Shown here piece after piece: positions 25,311-35,028 of a DNA stretch of 64,000 nucleotides. Every line of letters begins with the position of its first letter. The first letter of the stretch is position 1. A program made the translations under genes and the position numbers. A model generated the notes under the pieces. That model worked only from the letters and a program-made list of their open reading frames with translations, was not told the origin of the DNA and did no database searches. The stretch comes from Palsa-883 sp963847615 (GTDB lineage: Bacteria; Pseudomonadota; Alphaproteobacteria; Acetobacterales; Acetobacteraceae): the NCBI GenBank assembly GCA_963847615.1, contig CAWKAN010000016.1, forward strand, positions 124,001-188,000, given 5' to 3'.

Positions 25311-25595
25311 CTATGCCGCCGTTTCCTGCTCCTCCGGTGTACGCAGCGTCAGCGCCAGGGCGTGCAGGCCAGCGCTGAACTCCCCGGCCAGCGCCGCATG
25401 CACGGCACGCGAGCGGGCCACTCGGTTCATGCCGCGAAACGCCGGTGCAACCAGCAGCACGCTGTAGTGCGTTTCGCCACCGGGCTGGGCGCCGGCGTGT
25501 CCGGCATGGCGCGCGCTGTCATCGACCACGCGCAGCAGCGCCGGGGCGAAGCTTCGGGTCAGCACAGCTTCCAATCTTGCGGCACGCGAGGTCAC
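25311..25595 (-). CDS. bolA: BolA-family protein
   Basis: The 94-residue product has the BolA class II KH-like pattern: RLEAVLTRSFAPALLRVVDD, then GGETHYSVLLVAPAFRGMNRVARSRAVHAAL with the invariant His and the RHR-like basic turn. BolA proteins pair with monothiol glutaredoxins in iron-sulfur cluster delivery. The start is probably the GTG at 25595 (VTSRAARLEAVL), since upstream residues are unlike the family. It is divergent from the DnaJ-domain gene, an arrangement common in Alphaproteobacteria where cobS often follows; cobS is not present here. Confidence 0.85.
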   Translation of the reverse strand: MTSRAARLEAVLTRSFAPALLRVVDDSARHAGHAGAQPGGETHYSVLLVAPAFRGMNRVARSRAVHAALAGEFSAGLHALALTLRTPEEQETAA

Positions 25596-25714
25596 TGCCC
25601 AGATATCCACCCGCTCGGCCCGGCTGCCAAGTGAAGCTGCCGATCGCTTCCGTCCATTGGACCTGCCCAGCAGACATTGCCAACCTTCCGCCTTCTGCCC
25701 ATAAAGCTGAGCCG

Positions 25715-26302
25715 ATGACCCGACGCAATGCGCGCCCACGGGCCTATGCCCCCGACCCTGACTCGCCCGGCCGCCAGTGCGACGCGCCCGACTGCACCGC
25801 GATGGGTGAGTACCGCGCGCCGAAATCGCGCAACACCCTGCGCGACTACTGGTGGTTCTGCCTGGACCACGTGCGCGGCTACAACGCCGCGTGGGACTAC
25901 TACAAGGGCATGACGCCGGGGGAGATTGAGGCGGGGTTGCGCTTCGACACGTCCTGGCAGCGCCCGTCCTGGCCGCTCGGCCATCTCGGCGCCGGTTCGT
26001 GGGACGACGCCTTGCTGCGCGACCCGCTGCACGTCCTTGCCGCCGCCGGGCTGCGGGGAACGGCGCGGCAGGCGCGGCAACAGACCCCGGCGGACCTGCG
26101 CGAGCCGCTCGCCACGCTCGGCCTGTCCTGGCCCACCACGCTGGACGCGGTGAAGACCCGCTACAAGGAACTCGCCAAGCGCCACCACCCGGACGCCAAT
26201 GGTGGCGACCGCGCGGCCGAGGAACGGCTGAAGACCATCAACCTCGCCTATGCGACATTGCGCAGCCGGCTGAACACGACGGCGCACGCCGCCGCCGGCT
26301 GA
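25715..26302 (+). CDS. C-terminal J-domain (DnaJ-like) protein
   Basis: The 195-residue protein carries a J-domain at its C-terminus: LATLGLSW, TRYKELAKRHHPDANGGD with the HPD triad, and INLAYATLRSRL. The N-terminal part has CDAPDCTAMGEYRAPKSR and YWWFCLDHVRGYNAAWDYY, conserved in alphaproteobacterial J-proteins encoded beside bolA and cobS. It is likely a co-chaperone of DnaK with a specialised client. The ATG at 25715 follows the BolA gene divergently across 119 bases that must hold both promoters. Confidence 0.88.
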   Translation: MTRRNARPRAYAPDPDSPGRQCDAPDCTAMGEYRAPKSRNTLRDYWWFCLDHVRGYNAAWDYYKGMTPGEIEAGLRFDTSWQRPSWPLGHLGAGSWDDALLRDPLHVLAAAGLRGTARQARQQTPADLREPLATLGLSWPTTLDAVKTRYKELAKRHHPDANGGDRAAEERLKTINLAYATLRSRLNTTAHAAAG

Positions 26303-26453
26303 CCCGGGCGCACGACCGACCGAGGCTGATCGGCTGGCTGTGCTCAGCCGAGTTTGATCGCCCGATCCTGGTCATCCGACCTCTGTCGCCCGAGCTTGAT
26401 CGGCCAATTTCGATTGGCTGATGGTGTCGTCCGACCTTGCCTGCCGGGCGTGA

Positions 26454-27704
26454 TCAGCCTCCGGCGGGCCGGTTCGGCGGGTCCAGGTACAGCGGGCTGT
26501 CCAGGTAGCGCCGCAGCCAGAAACGGCACAACACGCCGATCGTCGCCGCCACCGGCACCGCCAGCATCACCCCCAGGAAGCCGAACGCCGCGCCGCCGGC
26601 GAACAGCGCGAAGATCACCCATACCGCCGACAGCTCGACCCGATCGCCGAGGAAGCGCGGATAGATGACGTAGCCTTCCAGGACCTGCCCCACGACCAGG
26701 ACGCCGGCGATCATGATCACGCTGCGCCAATCATGGAACTGCGCCAGTGCCAGGCCGATCGCGGTCACGCCGCCGGTGATCGAGCCGACATAGGGGATGA
26801 ACGACAGCACCCCCGCCGCCAGCCCGACGATCAGCCCCAGATCCAGCCCCGCCAAGGACAGCGCGACGATGTAGTAGGCCGCCAGCAGCACGCAGCACAG
26901 CGCCTGGCCGCGCACCCAGGCGGACAGGATGCGATCGACCTCGCGCACCTGCGCCCGGATCACGGCGGCGTAGCGGCGCGGCAGCCAGGAGTCGATCATG
27001 CCGACCAGCCGAGGCCAGTCGCGCAGCAGGTAGAACGCCACCACCGGCGTGACCACCATCAGGGTCAGCACGTTGAACAGGGCGAAGCCGCCGCCGATCA
27101 GCCGCGACAGCGCGCTGGCGAGGAACGACAGCATCGCCCCCGCCTGGCTGCTGACCAGGTCGCGCAGCTTGTCGTTCACCACCTGGGAGCCGAAGCTCTG
27201 TTGCAGATGGGCAATCTCCTGGTTGGCCCAGCCCTGCAGCAGCAGAACGTATTCGGGCACCCGGCTGAACAGGATGCCCACCTGGGCCAGGATCAGCGGA
27301 TACAGCAGCAGCGCGAACAGCAGCGCCGCGGCGATCAACGCCAACAGCATCAGCAGGGCGGCAGCGCCGCGCGGCACGCCAAGCCGCTCCAGGCGCGTGG
27401 TCGGCGGATCGAGCACGTAGGCGATGCCCGCCGCCGCGACGAAGGGCAGCAGCACCGAGGCGAACAGTTGCAGCGCCAGCCAGGTCACCACCAACAGGGC
27501 GACCACGGCGCCGATCCGCTGGGCGCGCGTGGCGCGGGCGAGCATGTCCCGGTCGTCGGGGTGCCCCGGGGGCTCCGCCACAGCTGGCGCGCCGGCCGGT
27601 TGCCCGCCTGGGGCCTCGGCCGGGGGATCGGCTGGGGACCTGCCTGGGGGCTCGAACGGGTGGGGCATTGCAGGCTCGGCCGCGGGGCTGGCTGGGATCG
27701 TCAT
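26454..27704 (-). CDS. AI-2E/PerM-family transporter
   Basis: The 416-residue membrane protein has the AI-2E (PerM, DUF20) pattern: about eight transmembrane segments, TPVVAFYLLRDWPRL in the middle, the IPYVGSITGGV motif and the late VLEGYVIYPRFLGDRVELS signature. The first 55 residues are a Pro/Ala-rich cytoplasmic tail. Family members export signalling molecules or act as Na/H antiporters. Its ATG overlaps the stop of the phosphatidyltransferase gene by 4 bases, so the two are translationally coupled. In related genomes this pair lies next to purMN, as here. Confidence 0.88.
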   Translation of the reverse strand: MTIPASPAAEPAMPHPFEPPGRSPADPPAEAPGGQPAGAPAVAEPPGHPDDRDMLARATRAQRIGAVVALLVVTWLALQLFASVLLPFVAAAGIAYVLDPPTTRLERLGVPRGAAALLMLLALIAAALLFALLLYPLILAQVGILFSRVPEYVLLLQGWANQEIAHLQQSFGSQVVNDKLRDLVSSQAGAMLSFLASALSRLIGGGFALFNVLTLMVVTPVVAFYLLRDWPRLVGMIDSWLPRRYAAVIRAQVREVDRILSAWVRGQALCCVLLAAYYIVALSLAGLDLGLIVGLAAGVLSFIPYVGSITGGVTAIGLALAQFHDWRSVIMIAGVLVVGQVLEGYVIYPRFLGDRVELSAVWVIFALFAGGAAFGFLGVMLAVPVAATIGVLCRFWLRRYLDSPLYLDPPNRPAGG

Positions 27705-28267
27705 CCGCGCGCGGCCTTCCACACATAGGCCGCACCGGAGCCGAGCGTGGTCAGCCCCACCAGCCAGATCAGCACCTGCATGGCCAACGCCGCATGCCAT
27801 CCGTAGCCGGCCAGCAGCAGCGTCACCGCCACCAGCACGATCTGCAGCGCCGTGTTCAGCTTCGAGATATAGAGCGGCCGAATCGTCACCGGCATCCCCA
27901 GCACACTGAGCACGATCACCCCGCCGACGATGACAACATCACGGAACACCACCAGGATGGTGATCCATGCCGGCAGCTCGTTCACTGCCGCCAGTGTGAC
28001 ATACATCGACACCAGCAGCGCCTTGTCCGCGACCGGATCGAGCAGCGCTCCCACCGAATTGCCCCCGCCGCTGCGCCGGGCCAACCAGCCGTCGAGCGCG
28101 TCGGACAGGCCGGCGGCGACGAACAGGAAGAACGCCTCGATCAGCCGGTGCTCCAGCACGAACCATACCGCCATCGGGACCATGCAGAGCCGGGCGAAGG
28201 TGATGGCGTTCGGCAGCGTGAGCAGCGCGGCGGCTCGGGCGCGGCCCATATCGGTTCCATCGGGCAT
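27701..28267 (-). CDS. CDP-alcohol phosphatidyltransferase, PgsA-like
   Basis: The 188-residue integral membrane enzyme has the complete CDP-alcohol motif, D-x2-DG-x2-AR ... G-x3-D-x3-D, seen as DALDGWLARR followed by GALLDPVADK, and about five or six hydrophobic segments starting LLTLPNAITFARLCMV. It should condense CDP-diacylglycerol with an alcohol, most likely glycerol-3-phosphate, for phosphatidylglycerol or cardiolipin synthesis. I chose MPDGTD at 28267 (GGAAGG upstream); MGRARAAALL at 28249 is an alternative. It overlaps the PerM-like gene by 4 bases and diverges from purM. Confidence 0.85.
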   Translation of the reverse strand: MPDGTDMGRARAAALLTLPNAITFARLCMVPMAVWFVLEHRLIEAFFLFVAAGLSDALDGWLARRSGGGNSVGALLDPVADKALLVSMYVTLAAVNELPAWITILVVFRDVVIVGGVIVLSVLGMPVTIRPLYISKLNTALQIVLVAVTLLLAGYGWHAALAMQVLIWLVGLTTLGSGAAYVWKAARG

Positions 28268-28510
28268 CGAAGCAGGCCTTCCGTGCGGCTGCGTTCCTCG
28301 TGTCGTTCCTTGGGGCGTTCCCAAGGATGCTTCCGGGGGGTGTCCAGCGGGTATTCCCAGGGAAGCACTCCCAGCGGCGCGTCCCCACCGGGGGTCCCAG
28401 GGGCGTTGCCCCAGGGGGTTGCCGTTTGGGGGCTTCCGTTTGGGGGCTCCCCGGCGGCCGGCTGACGCGACGTTGCGCCCTTATTGCGCCTTAGCGTATC
28501 GAGTGCCGCC
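28268..28510. other. Divergent promoter gap with G-rich low-complexity sequence
   Basis: Between the phosphatidyltransferase gene and purM lies a stretch of repeated GGGGG, CCCAGGG and CCCCAGGGG blocks (about 28320-28455), including two near-identical 13-mers around GTTTGGGGGC. No gene is supported. Both promoters must lie here, and the G-runs could form quadruplexes. Confidence 0.55.
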
Positions 28511-29635
<1,125 letters not shown>

Positions 29636-29670
29636 ACCCCATCGGCATCGGGACAACAGCCGAAAAGACA

Positions 29671-29785
29671 CTCCCCCTCGCCTTGCGAGAGGGGGGTGGC
29701 GGGAGGCATTGGGGCGCGAGACGCTGCGGTACGATCCTGGCACCAACCCCTCCCCCCAGCCCCCTCCCGCAAGGGGAGGGGGAGA
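29671..29785. repeat. Mirrored C-rich/G-rich repeat between purM and purN
   Basis: CTCCCCCTCGCCTTGCGAG at 29671 begins an arm that recurs, imperfectly, in reverse complement ending at 29785 (the right arm contains CCCGCAAGGGGAGGGGGA). It is related to the 4207-4374 element. Lying inside the purMN unit, it could fold in the mRNA and separate expression of the two genes. Confidence 0.75.
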
Positions 29786-29909
29786 GCCTTCCCCAGTCCC
29801 GACCCATCCTGAGGCGAATGGGCTCGCCCCCCCGATCGCTCCCCCGATCGCCCCCGGGATCACCCCGATGCGCACCGCCAAGCTGACCAAGGCACCAGGG
29901 CGACCCACC

Positions 29910-30539
29910 ATGCGGCAGCGCGCGGCGGTCCTGCTCAGCGGCCGCGGCTCCAACATGGCGGCCCTGGTGGCGGCTTCCCGCGATCCGGCCTACCCGGTCG
30001 AGTTCATCCTGGCCCTGTCCAACCGCGCCGAGGCGCCCGGCTTGGCGCTGGCCGCCGCCCTGGGCGTGCCGACCGCGGTCGTGGCCCACCGGCCGTTCAA
30101 GGGCGACCGCGCCGCCCACGAGGCCGCGATCGACGCGGCGCTGCGCGCCGCCAATGTCCAGATCGTCTGCCTCGCCGGCTACATGCGGCTGATGACGCCG
30201 TTCCTGGTCGAGCGCTGGGCCGGGCGCATGCTGAACATCCACCCGAGCCTCCTGCCGGCCTTCCCGGGCCTCGATACCCACGCGCGCGCGCTCGCCGCCG
30301 GGGTCAGACTGCACGGTTGCACCGTGCATCTGGTCACCCAGACGATGGACGAGGGGCCGATCCTGGCCCAGGCGGCCGTACCCGTGCTGCCGGGCGACAC
30401 GGAGGCAACGCTGGCCGCGCGCGTCCTGGCACAGGAACACATCCTCTACCCGCTGGCACTGCGCCTGTTCGCCTCGCACCAGGCCGGCATGGCGCCGCCG
30501 GGCGACGCCGCGCTGCTCAACCCGGCGGCAAGCGCCTGA
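29910..30539 (+). CDS. purN: Phosphoribosylglycinamide formyltransferase
   Basis: The 209-residue PurN transfers a formyl group from 10-formyl-THF to GAR in purine synthesis. It has GRGSNM at 11-16, and the catalytic N109, H111 and D147 (MLNIHPSLLPAF, TMDEGPI) match the E. coli N106/H108/D144 set. I chose MRQRAAVLLSG at 29910, where the family N-terminus begins; an ATG at 29868 would add 14 residues. The last codons and the TGA stop lie inside the terminal inverted repeat of the large palindromic element that follows, so the final residues may have been replaced by repeat sequence. Confidence 0.95.
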   Translation: MRQRAAVLLSGRGSNMAALVAASRDPAYPVEFILALSNRAEAPGLALAAALGVPTAVVAHRPFKGDRAAHEAAIDAALRAANVQIVCLAGYMRLMTPFLVERWAGRMLNIHPSLLPAFPGLDTHARALAAGVRLHGCTVHLVTQTMDEGPILAQAAVPVLPGDTEATLAARVLAQEHILYPLALRLFASHQAGMAPPGDAALLNPAASA

Positions 30540-30839
30540 AGCAAGGCTGGGGCTTCGCCCCAGACCCCACCAAGGGGCGCTGCCCCTTGGAACCCCGCCA
30601 AGGGCGAGCCCTTGGAACCCTTCACTGGGCGTGGATGAGGGGGAGGGGGCGGGTGGGCGAGGCGCCGGTGCCGTCCGGCACGCCGGACGACGCCGGCGCC
30701 CTGCCCACCCGCCCCCTCCCCCTCACCCACGCCCAGTCATGGAGTCCAGAGGCCGCTGCCTCTGGTGGGGGTCCAGGGGGCAAAGCCCCCTGGCGGGGTC
30801 TGGGGCGGAGCCCCAGCCTTGCTTCAGGCGATTGCCCCC
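30524..30839. repeat. Large multi-hairpin palindromic element, copy A
   Basis: A perfect 20-base end at 30534-30553 (containing TGAAGCAAGGCTGGGGC) is mirrored at 30810-30829 and extends imperfectly a further 10 bases on both sides. Inside are three small hairpins per side, e.g. CCAAGGGGCGCTGCCCCTTGG-type on the left and CCAGAGGCCGCTGCCTCTGG on the right, around a central stem of about 45 bases rich in GAGGGGGAGGGGGCGGG. The purN stop codon lies in the left end. Related copies are at 53311-53575 and 57386-57681. Confidence 0.9.
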
Positions 30840-30914
30840 GGGTCAACTCTTGCGGCCGGGCGTGGCGCTGCCATAGAACCCGAGCAGACCAATTTCTCTC
30901 AGCCGAGGCACCGC

Positions 30915-31070
30915 ATGACCGAACACAGCTCCGTCTTCACCGGACCCAACACGCAGCAGGATTTCCTCGTGGACCGCGAGCGATTCCTGCACGGGTTCAC
31001 CCGCTTCACCTTCGGCGTCGTCATCTTCCTGGTGCTGCTGCTGGTCGGGATGGCGACGCTCCTGCTGTAG
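30915..31070 (+). CDS. aa3-type cytochrome c oxidase subunit IV
   Basis: This 51-residue protein has a short polar N-terminus and one transmembrane helix (FGVVIFLVLLLVGMATLLL) at the C-terminus, preceded by FLVDRERFLHGFTRF. That is the pattern of the bacterial aa3-type oxidase subunit IV (COX4_pro_2), a small accessory subunit of the terminal oxidase in Alphaproteobacteria. It is encoded alone here, away from ctaCDE. AGCCGAGG precedes the ATG at 30915. Size and topology support the call but the family is short, so it is not certain. Confidence 0.75.
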   Translation: MTEHSSVFTGPNTQQDFLVDRERFLHGFTRFTFGVVIFLVLLLVGMATLLL

Positions 31071-31177
31071 GCAGCCGCCGCCTCTCGGCGTTCGGATCGT
31101 CGCGCGGTCCTGGCCGCTCGACTCCCCCGACATGCCGCCGCGTGCCGTGGTTATCCGGGCGCAGACGCCTTGAGGGA

Positions 31178-32092
31178 TCAGGCCGCTTCGCCGCGCCGCG
31201 ATCCGACCGCGCGGAATCCCGCCTCGATCTGCGCCGCCAACGCGTCGGTCACCGGCTGGCGCGGCCTGCGGCCCTTCAGCAGCAGGATCCCGAACTCCGG
31301 CAACGGCGGCAAGCCTTCGTCGGCGCGCAGCGGCCGCAGCCCGTCGGGCAGCCAGGACAGGGTCAACACCGTCACCGCCAGCCCGGCCAGCACCGGCGCG
31401 TGCGTGCCCACCTGGGACTCCGACGAGTAGGCCAGCCGATAGGGTCTCCCGGCGCGGTCCAGCGCCGTCATCGCCGCGCGCGCCCAGTCGCAGTTGCGGG
31501 TTGCCTTGGCATCGACCTGCGCCAGTGCCAGCGGCAGCGGGTCGAGCCGATGCGGCGCGTGGCGTGACGACGTTACCCAGACCAGCGGTCCGCGCCACAG
31601 GGGCACGGTTGGCCAGTGCCGCGGCTGGTGCCCGTCCGATGACAAGGTCAGGTCGAGCTCGCCCGCCTTCAGCCGTTCGATCAGCTCGTTCGACGGTGCG
31701 CACAACACGTTGACCTGCACCGCTGGATGGGTGTCGGCGAAGCGCTTCAGGATCGGCGGCAGATAGCCGAAGGCGTAATCGTCGGGCGTGCCCAGCCGCA
31801 CCGTGCCGGCCAACGCCGGGGCGCGGAACATCGTCACCACCTCGTCGTTCAGCGCCAGGATCTGCCTGGCGCGGGCGAGCAGGAACGCGCCGTGCGGGGT
31901 CAGCTCCGCATCGCCGCCCTTGCCGCGGTTCAGCACTTTTTGGCCGAGCGTCTGTTCGAGCCGCTTGATCTGCATCGACACGGCCGATTGGGTGCGGCCG
32001 ACCATCTCGGCAGCCTCGGTGAAGCTGCGGCCCTCGGCGATCAATACGAAGGCGCGCAGCAGGTCGGCGTCAAGCGCGGGGGGCAGGCTCAT
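31178..32092 (-). CDS. LysR-family transcriptional regulator
   Basis: The 304-residue regulator has the LysR winged HTH at residues 9-68 (LLRAFVLIAEGRSFTEAAEM, RTQSAVSMQIKRLE) and a two-lobed inducer-binding domain (VRLGTPDDYAFGYLPP; LAVTVLTLSWLPDGL). The ATG at 32092 is preferred over a TTG 9 bases upstream. It is divergent from the DUF1127 gene across 127 bases, the usual layout for a LysR regulator and its target. The intergenic region contains the T-N11-A-like stretches expected for LysR sites, but none stands out. Confidence 0.9.
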   Translation of the reverse strand: MSLPPALDADLLRAFVLIAEGRSFTEAAEMVGRTQSAVSMQIKRLEQTLGQKVLNRGKGGDAELTPHGAFLLARARQILALNDEVVTMFRAPALAGTVRLGTPDDYAFGYLPPILKRFADTHPAVQVNVLCAPSNELIERLKAGELDLTLSSDGHQPRHWPTVPLWRGPLVWVTSSRHAPHRLDPLPLALAQVDAKATRNCDWARAAMTALDRAGRPYRLAYSSESQVGTHAPVLAGLAVTVLTLSWLPDGLRPLRADEGLPPLPEFGILLLKGRRPRQPVTDALAAQIEAGFRAVGSRRGEAA

Positions 32093-32219
32093 GGCTATCA
32101 ATATTACTTATGTTGACCATGAAAGCAATTCGTTTTACTGATTGCCAATCGGACCCCATCTTCAGGCTTGTCACATCGGCCGACCGATCAATCGGCCGCA
32201 GGGAAAGAAGGAGGGTTCG

Positions 32220-32621
32220 ATGCTGTCACGCTCGCACGCGGCCCCTGCCGCGCTTGGCCATTGGCACGACGATGTGCGCGCAGCATGGCGCGCGATGATG
32301 CAGGGAGCCACCCGTGTCGCACGCGACGCGGTCAGCCGCCGCGCGCTGGCGAAGCCCGCCGACCGCAGGTTGATCGATATCGGCGTCACGCGCGCCGCGG
32401 TCGTGGTCGAGGCGCCTCGCTTGCCCTGGGACGACAGCCCGCAGCGGCGCCAGCCGCAGCGCAACATCGGACCAGCGGTCTGGCGGCGCGCCGGGACGAT
32501 GTGGCGGCGCCACCGCTCTCGCCAGCGCATCGGCCAGTTGGATGCGCATGCGCTGAAGGACATCGGGGTCAGTTTCACCGAAGCCGAGGCCGAGGCGAAC
32601 AAGCCATTCTGGCGCGCTTGA
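32220..32621 (+). CDS. Tandem DUF1127 (YjiS-like) small basic protein
   Basis: The 133-residue Arg-rich protein seems to hold two DUF1127-like units: RRALAKPADRRLIDIGVTRA in the first half and RHRSRQRIGQLDAHALKDIG near the C-terminus. Each ends with the (L/A)-x-D-I-G motif. DUF1127 proteins in Alphaproteobacteria bind RNA or support phosphate and carbon regulation; single 45-70 residue forms are the norm, so a duplication is unusual. A strong AAGGAGGG site precedes the ATG at 32220. It is divergent from a LysR gene, its probable regulator. Confidence 0.72.
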   Translation: MLSRSHAAPAALGHWHDDVRAAWRAMMQGATRVARDAVSRRALAKPADRRLIDIGVTRAAVVVEAPRLPWDDSPQRRQPQRNIGPAVWRRAGTMWRRHRSRQRIGQLDAHALKDIGVSFTEAEAEANKPFWRA

Positions 32622-32791
32622 ACGCCGCCCCGCCGCATCGCGGCCACCTGATCGCCGCCATCTGATCGTGCGCGTCTGATCGCGCATGACGGGGGCAGCA
32701 CGTGCGGCGTGGGGATGCGCCGGCGCTCTTGCGTTGGTACGGCCACGGCGCCCAGGCGGGCGTCACCAAGGCGGCGACGCGGAGGTAACCG

Positions 32792-34087
32792 CTATTGCAT
32801 CGACGCGCGTGCCGACCCAGACGGGACCGCATCATGGTCCGGCCCTGGCACATGCTGACGCGGCGGGCCTTCCGGCTGGATGCCAAAGCACACCATATAG
32901 TCGCGGAACTTCGCCCGTTCGGTGGTGGCATCCAGGCCGTGATCCGCGAACCGATACGTGTGTGGCGCATAGCCGCCATTCGGCTGCCGCACCGCCATCC
33001 GGTCCATGTGCGCCCGCGCTTCGTCGGTCATCGGCAGGCCGAAGTGCCGGTAGACACCTTCCACGGTCGCCACCGGATCGGTGATCAGGTCCAGGTGATG
33101 CACGTGGCAGATCGGCTCGGCCAGACGCAGCCCGGCCTCGGCGCGGATCATCCGCGACGTTCCTTCCAGCCAGCGTTCGCTCTCCTCGCGGCCGATCGCG
33201 ATCGGGTCGTGCGTGCGGGTGAACGGCGCGCGCAACACCTCGGTCAGCCTGGCCACCGACAGCAGGACTTTGACCGGGTCGCGATGCACGAAGACCAGCC
33301 GCGCGTCCGGGTAGACGGTTCGGATCGCCTCGAGCGCGAAGACATGATCCGGGCATTTCAGCACCCAGCGCCCGGACGCGATGCCGGCTGAAACATTCTG
33401 GAATTGCAGATGCTGCAGGAACCGCTTGTGGAAGCGATAGGCCGCCAGATGCCCGTCGGCATCCAGCCAGGCGCGGTAGGATGGAATGCGATAGGTCGTG
33501 TCGAAGCGCAGGCTGCGGAACACGTGCGCGGTGATCTCGCTGCATTCCTGCGGCGAGGCCGCGAACAGCGGATGCAGTCCGCGGAACTGCGGGGCGAGGC
33601 GCTCGAACGCGCGCAACTGCCGCGCGACGCGCGCCACCCGCCGGTCGGCGCCGTCGCGCGGCGGATAGGGGTAGATGGTCTGCCACACCAGCGGGGCGCG
33701 TGTGTCCCGATCCGCCATCATCAGCCGATGCAGGAACGTCGTGCCGCTGCGCGGCAGCCCGGTGATGAAGATCGGCCGCTCGATCGGCTGCTGGGTGATC
33801 GCCGGCGTCGCCCGCTCCTCCGCGCGCAGCCGCAGCAGGTTGCTCAGGAACCGCACCGTGTCCCAGCGCAGGGCCGCGCGGCCGACGACACTCAGCGAGG
33901 CTTCGGCGACGCAGGTATCGAGCAGGAACTGGAGCGGGTCGAGAAACGCCAGATCGCCGAAATCGTCGAGGCCGGTGTGGCGCCGTGCCAGGTGCAGCAA
34001 CGACTCGGCCGGCAATTTCCGCTGCAACAGGCCGAGGCGATGCGCGATCGCGTCGGCCAGCGAGAGCACGGCGGCCTGAACACTCAC
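32792..34087 (-). CDS. Sulfotransferase-family protein
   Basis: The 431-residue protein carries the PAPS 5'-phosphosulfate loop FITGLPRSGTTFLHRLM (GLPRSGTT at 110-117) and the 3'-phosphate motif LVFVHRDPVKVLLS, so it should transfer sulfate from PAPS. An N-terminal 100-residue helical region precedes the core, as in the bacterial Sulfotransfer_3 group. The start is best placed at the GTG at 34087, with AGGAGG six bases upstream; the frame stays open to 34216 but without a better start. It is divergent from the MlaC-like gene. The acceptor could be a lipid, glycan or small molecule. Confidence 0.85.
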   Translation of the reverse strand: MSVQAAVLSLADAIAHRLGLLQRKLPAESLLHLARRHTGLDDFGDLAFLDPLQFLLDTCVAEASLSVVGRAALRWDTVRFLSNLLRLRAEERATPAITQQPIERPIFITGLPRSGTTFLHRLMMADRDTRAPLVWQTIYPYPPRDGADRRVARVARQLRAFERLAPQFRGLHPLFAASPQECSEITAHVFRSLRFDTTYRIPSYRAWLDADGHLAAYRFHKRFLQHLQFQNVSAGIASGRWVLKCPDHVFALEAIRTVYPDARLVFVHRDPVKVLLSVARLTEVLRAPFTRTHDPIAIGREESERWLEGTSRMIRAEAGLRLAEPICHVHHLDLITDPVATVEGVYRHFGLPMTDEARAHMDRMAVRQPNGGYAPHTYRFADHGLDATTERAKFRDYMVCFGIQPEGPPRQHVPGPDHDAVPSGSARASMQ

Positions 34088-34287
34088 GCCGGACCTCCTG
34101 TCGCGGGGCACGCTGCGCGCCGACGGCATCGGCGCTAAAAGGATATGATGCCGCGTTTCCCCGGGGTCGAGGCGATCGACAGCACGGTCCTTTATCACGT
34201 TGTTGCGAGCGGTCAATTCGCCGTATAGGGCACGCCCATGTTACCGGCGCGTTGCCGATCCGCCGGACTGCCGCCTTGGAGGGCAAG

Positions 34288-34914
34288 ATGCCGACTTCAC
34301 GATTGCGTCGCCGTGCCGTCGTCCAGCTGGCCGTGCTCTGCCTGGCTGGCGTACCGTTGTCCGCCCGTGCCGCGGACGCCGCCGTCACCGCGCCGATCCA
34401 GCGCTTGTACGACGCCTTGCTCGGCGTGATGAAGGCTGGCCACGCGATGCCGTTCGCCCAGCGCTTCGATCAGTTGGCCCCCGTCATCGACGCGGTGTTC
34501 GACCTGCAAGGCATCCTGGAAACCTCCGTCGGCCCATCGTGGAAGACGCTGGCCGCAGATCAGCAATCGGCGCTGCGCACGGCATTCCGTCGCTACACGA
34601 TCGCCTCCTACGTCAGCAACTTCGACAATTTCACCGGACAACGCTTCGAGGTCGCGTCGGCAACGCGCGGCCTGCCGAACAACGAGCAGGTGGTGACGAC
34701 GCACATCATCCCGGCCTCGGGCGAGCCGCACCGGCTGGATTACGTCATGCGGCAGGTCAATGGCGCCTGGCAGGTGGTGGACGTGCTGGCCGACGGGACG
34801 ATCAGCCGCGTTGCTGTGCAGCGCTCCGACTTTCGCCGCCAGTTGCTGCAGGGCGGCAGCGCGGCGCTGGTGGTGAGCCTGCAGGCCAAGGCGGACGAGA
34901 TGGCGGGGTCGTAG
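34288..34914 (+). CDS. MlaC/HpnM-like periplasmic phospholipid-binding protein
   Basis: The 208-residue protein has an N-terminal signal (RLRRRAVVQLAVLCLAGV with SARA before the mature AD) and the MlaC/Ttg2D fold: FDQLAPVIDAVFDLQGILE, YVSNFDNFTGQRFEV, LDYVMRQVNGAWQVVDVLADG. MlaC proteins ferry phospholipids between outer and inner membrane; HpnM variants serve hopanoid traffic. No Mla ABC genes or hopanoid genes are adjacent, so it is an orphan. TGGAGGG lies before the ATG at 34288. The upstream in-frame extension is antisense to the sulfotransferase gene. Confidence 0.85.
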   Translation: MPTSRLRRRAVVQLAVLCLAGVPLSARAADAAVTAPIQRLYDALLGVMKAGHAMPFAQRFDQLAPVIDAVFDLQGILETSVGPSWKTLAADQQSALRTAFRRYTIASYVSNFDNFTGQRFEVASATRGLPNNEQVVTTHIIPASGEPHRLDYVMRQVNGAWQVVDVLADGTISRVAVQRSDFRRQLLQGGSAALVVSLQAKADEMAGS

Positions 34915-35028
34915 CCGACCGGATTGGCCGGACAGGGGGCGACGGCGGGTTCCGGCTGGCGTTGCCGCCGTGGGCCGATTGGCGGTGGCTCAGGTGGTGT
35001 GGGTCGGGATGCGAGCCGCCCCGCCGGG

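Noticed and set aside
26303..26453. Possible repeats of a CGAG(C/T)TTGATCG motif
   Set aside because: The copies are few, unevenly spaced and inexact, so I could not separate them from chance.
30617..30880. Short Pro/Gly-rich open frames inside the large palindromic elements
   Set aside because: They arise from G/C-run hairpins in several frames at once and differ between copies, so they are not conserved genes.
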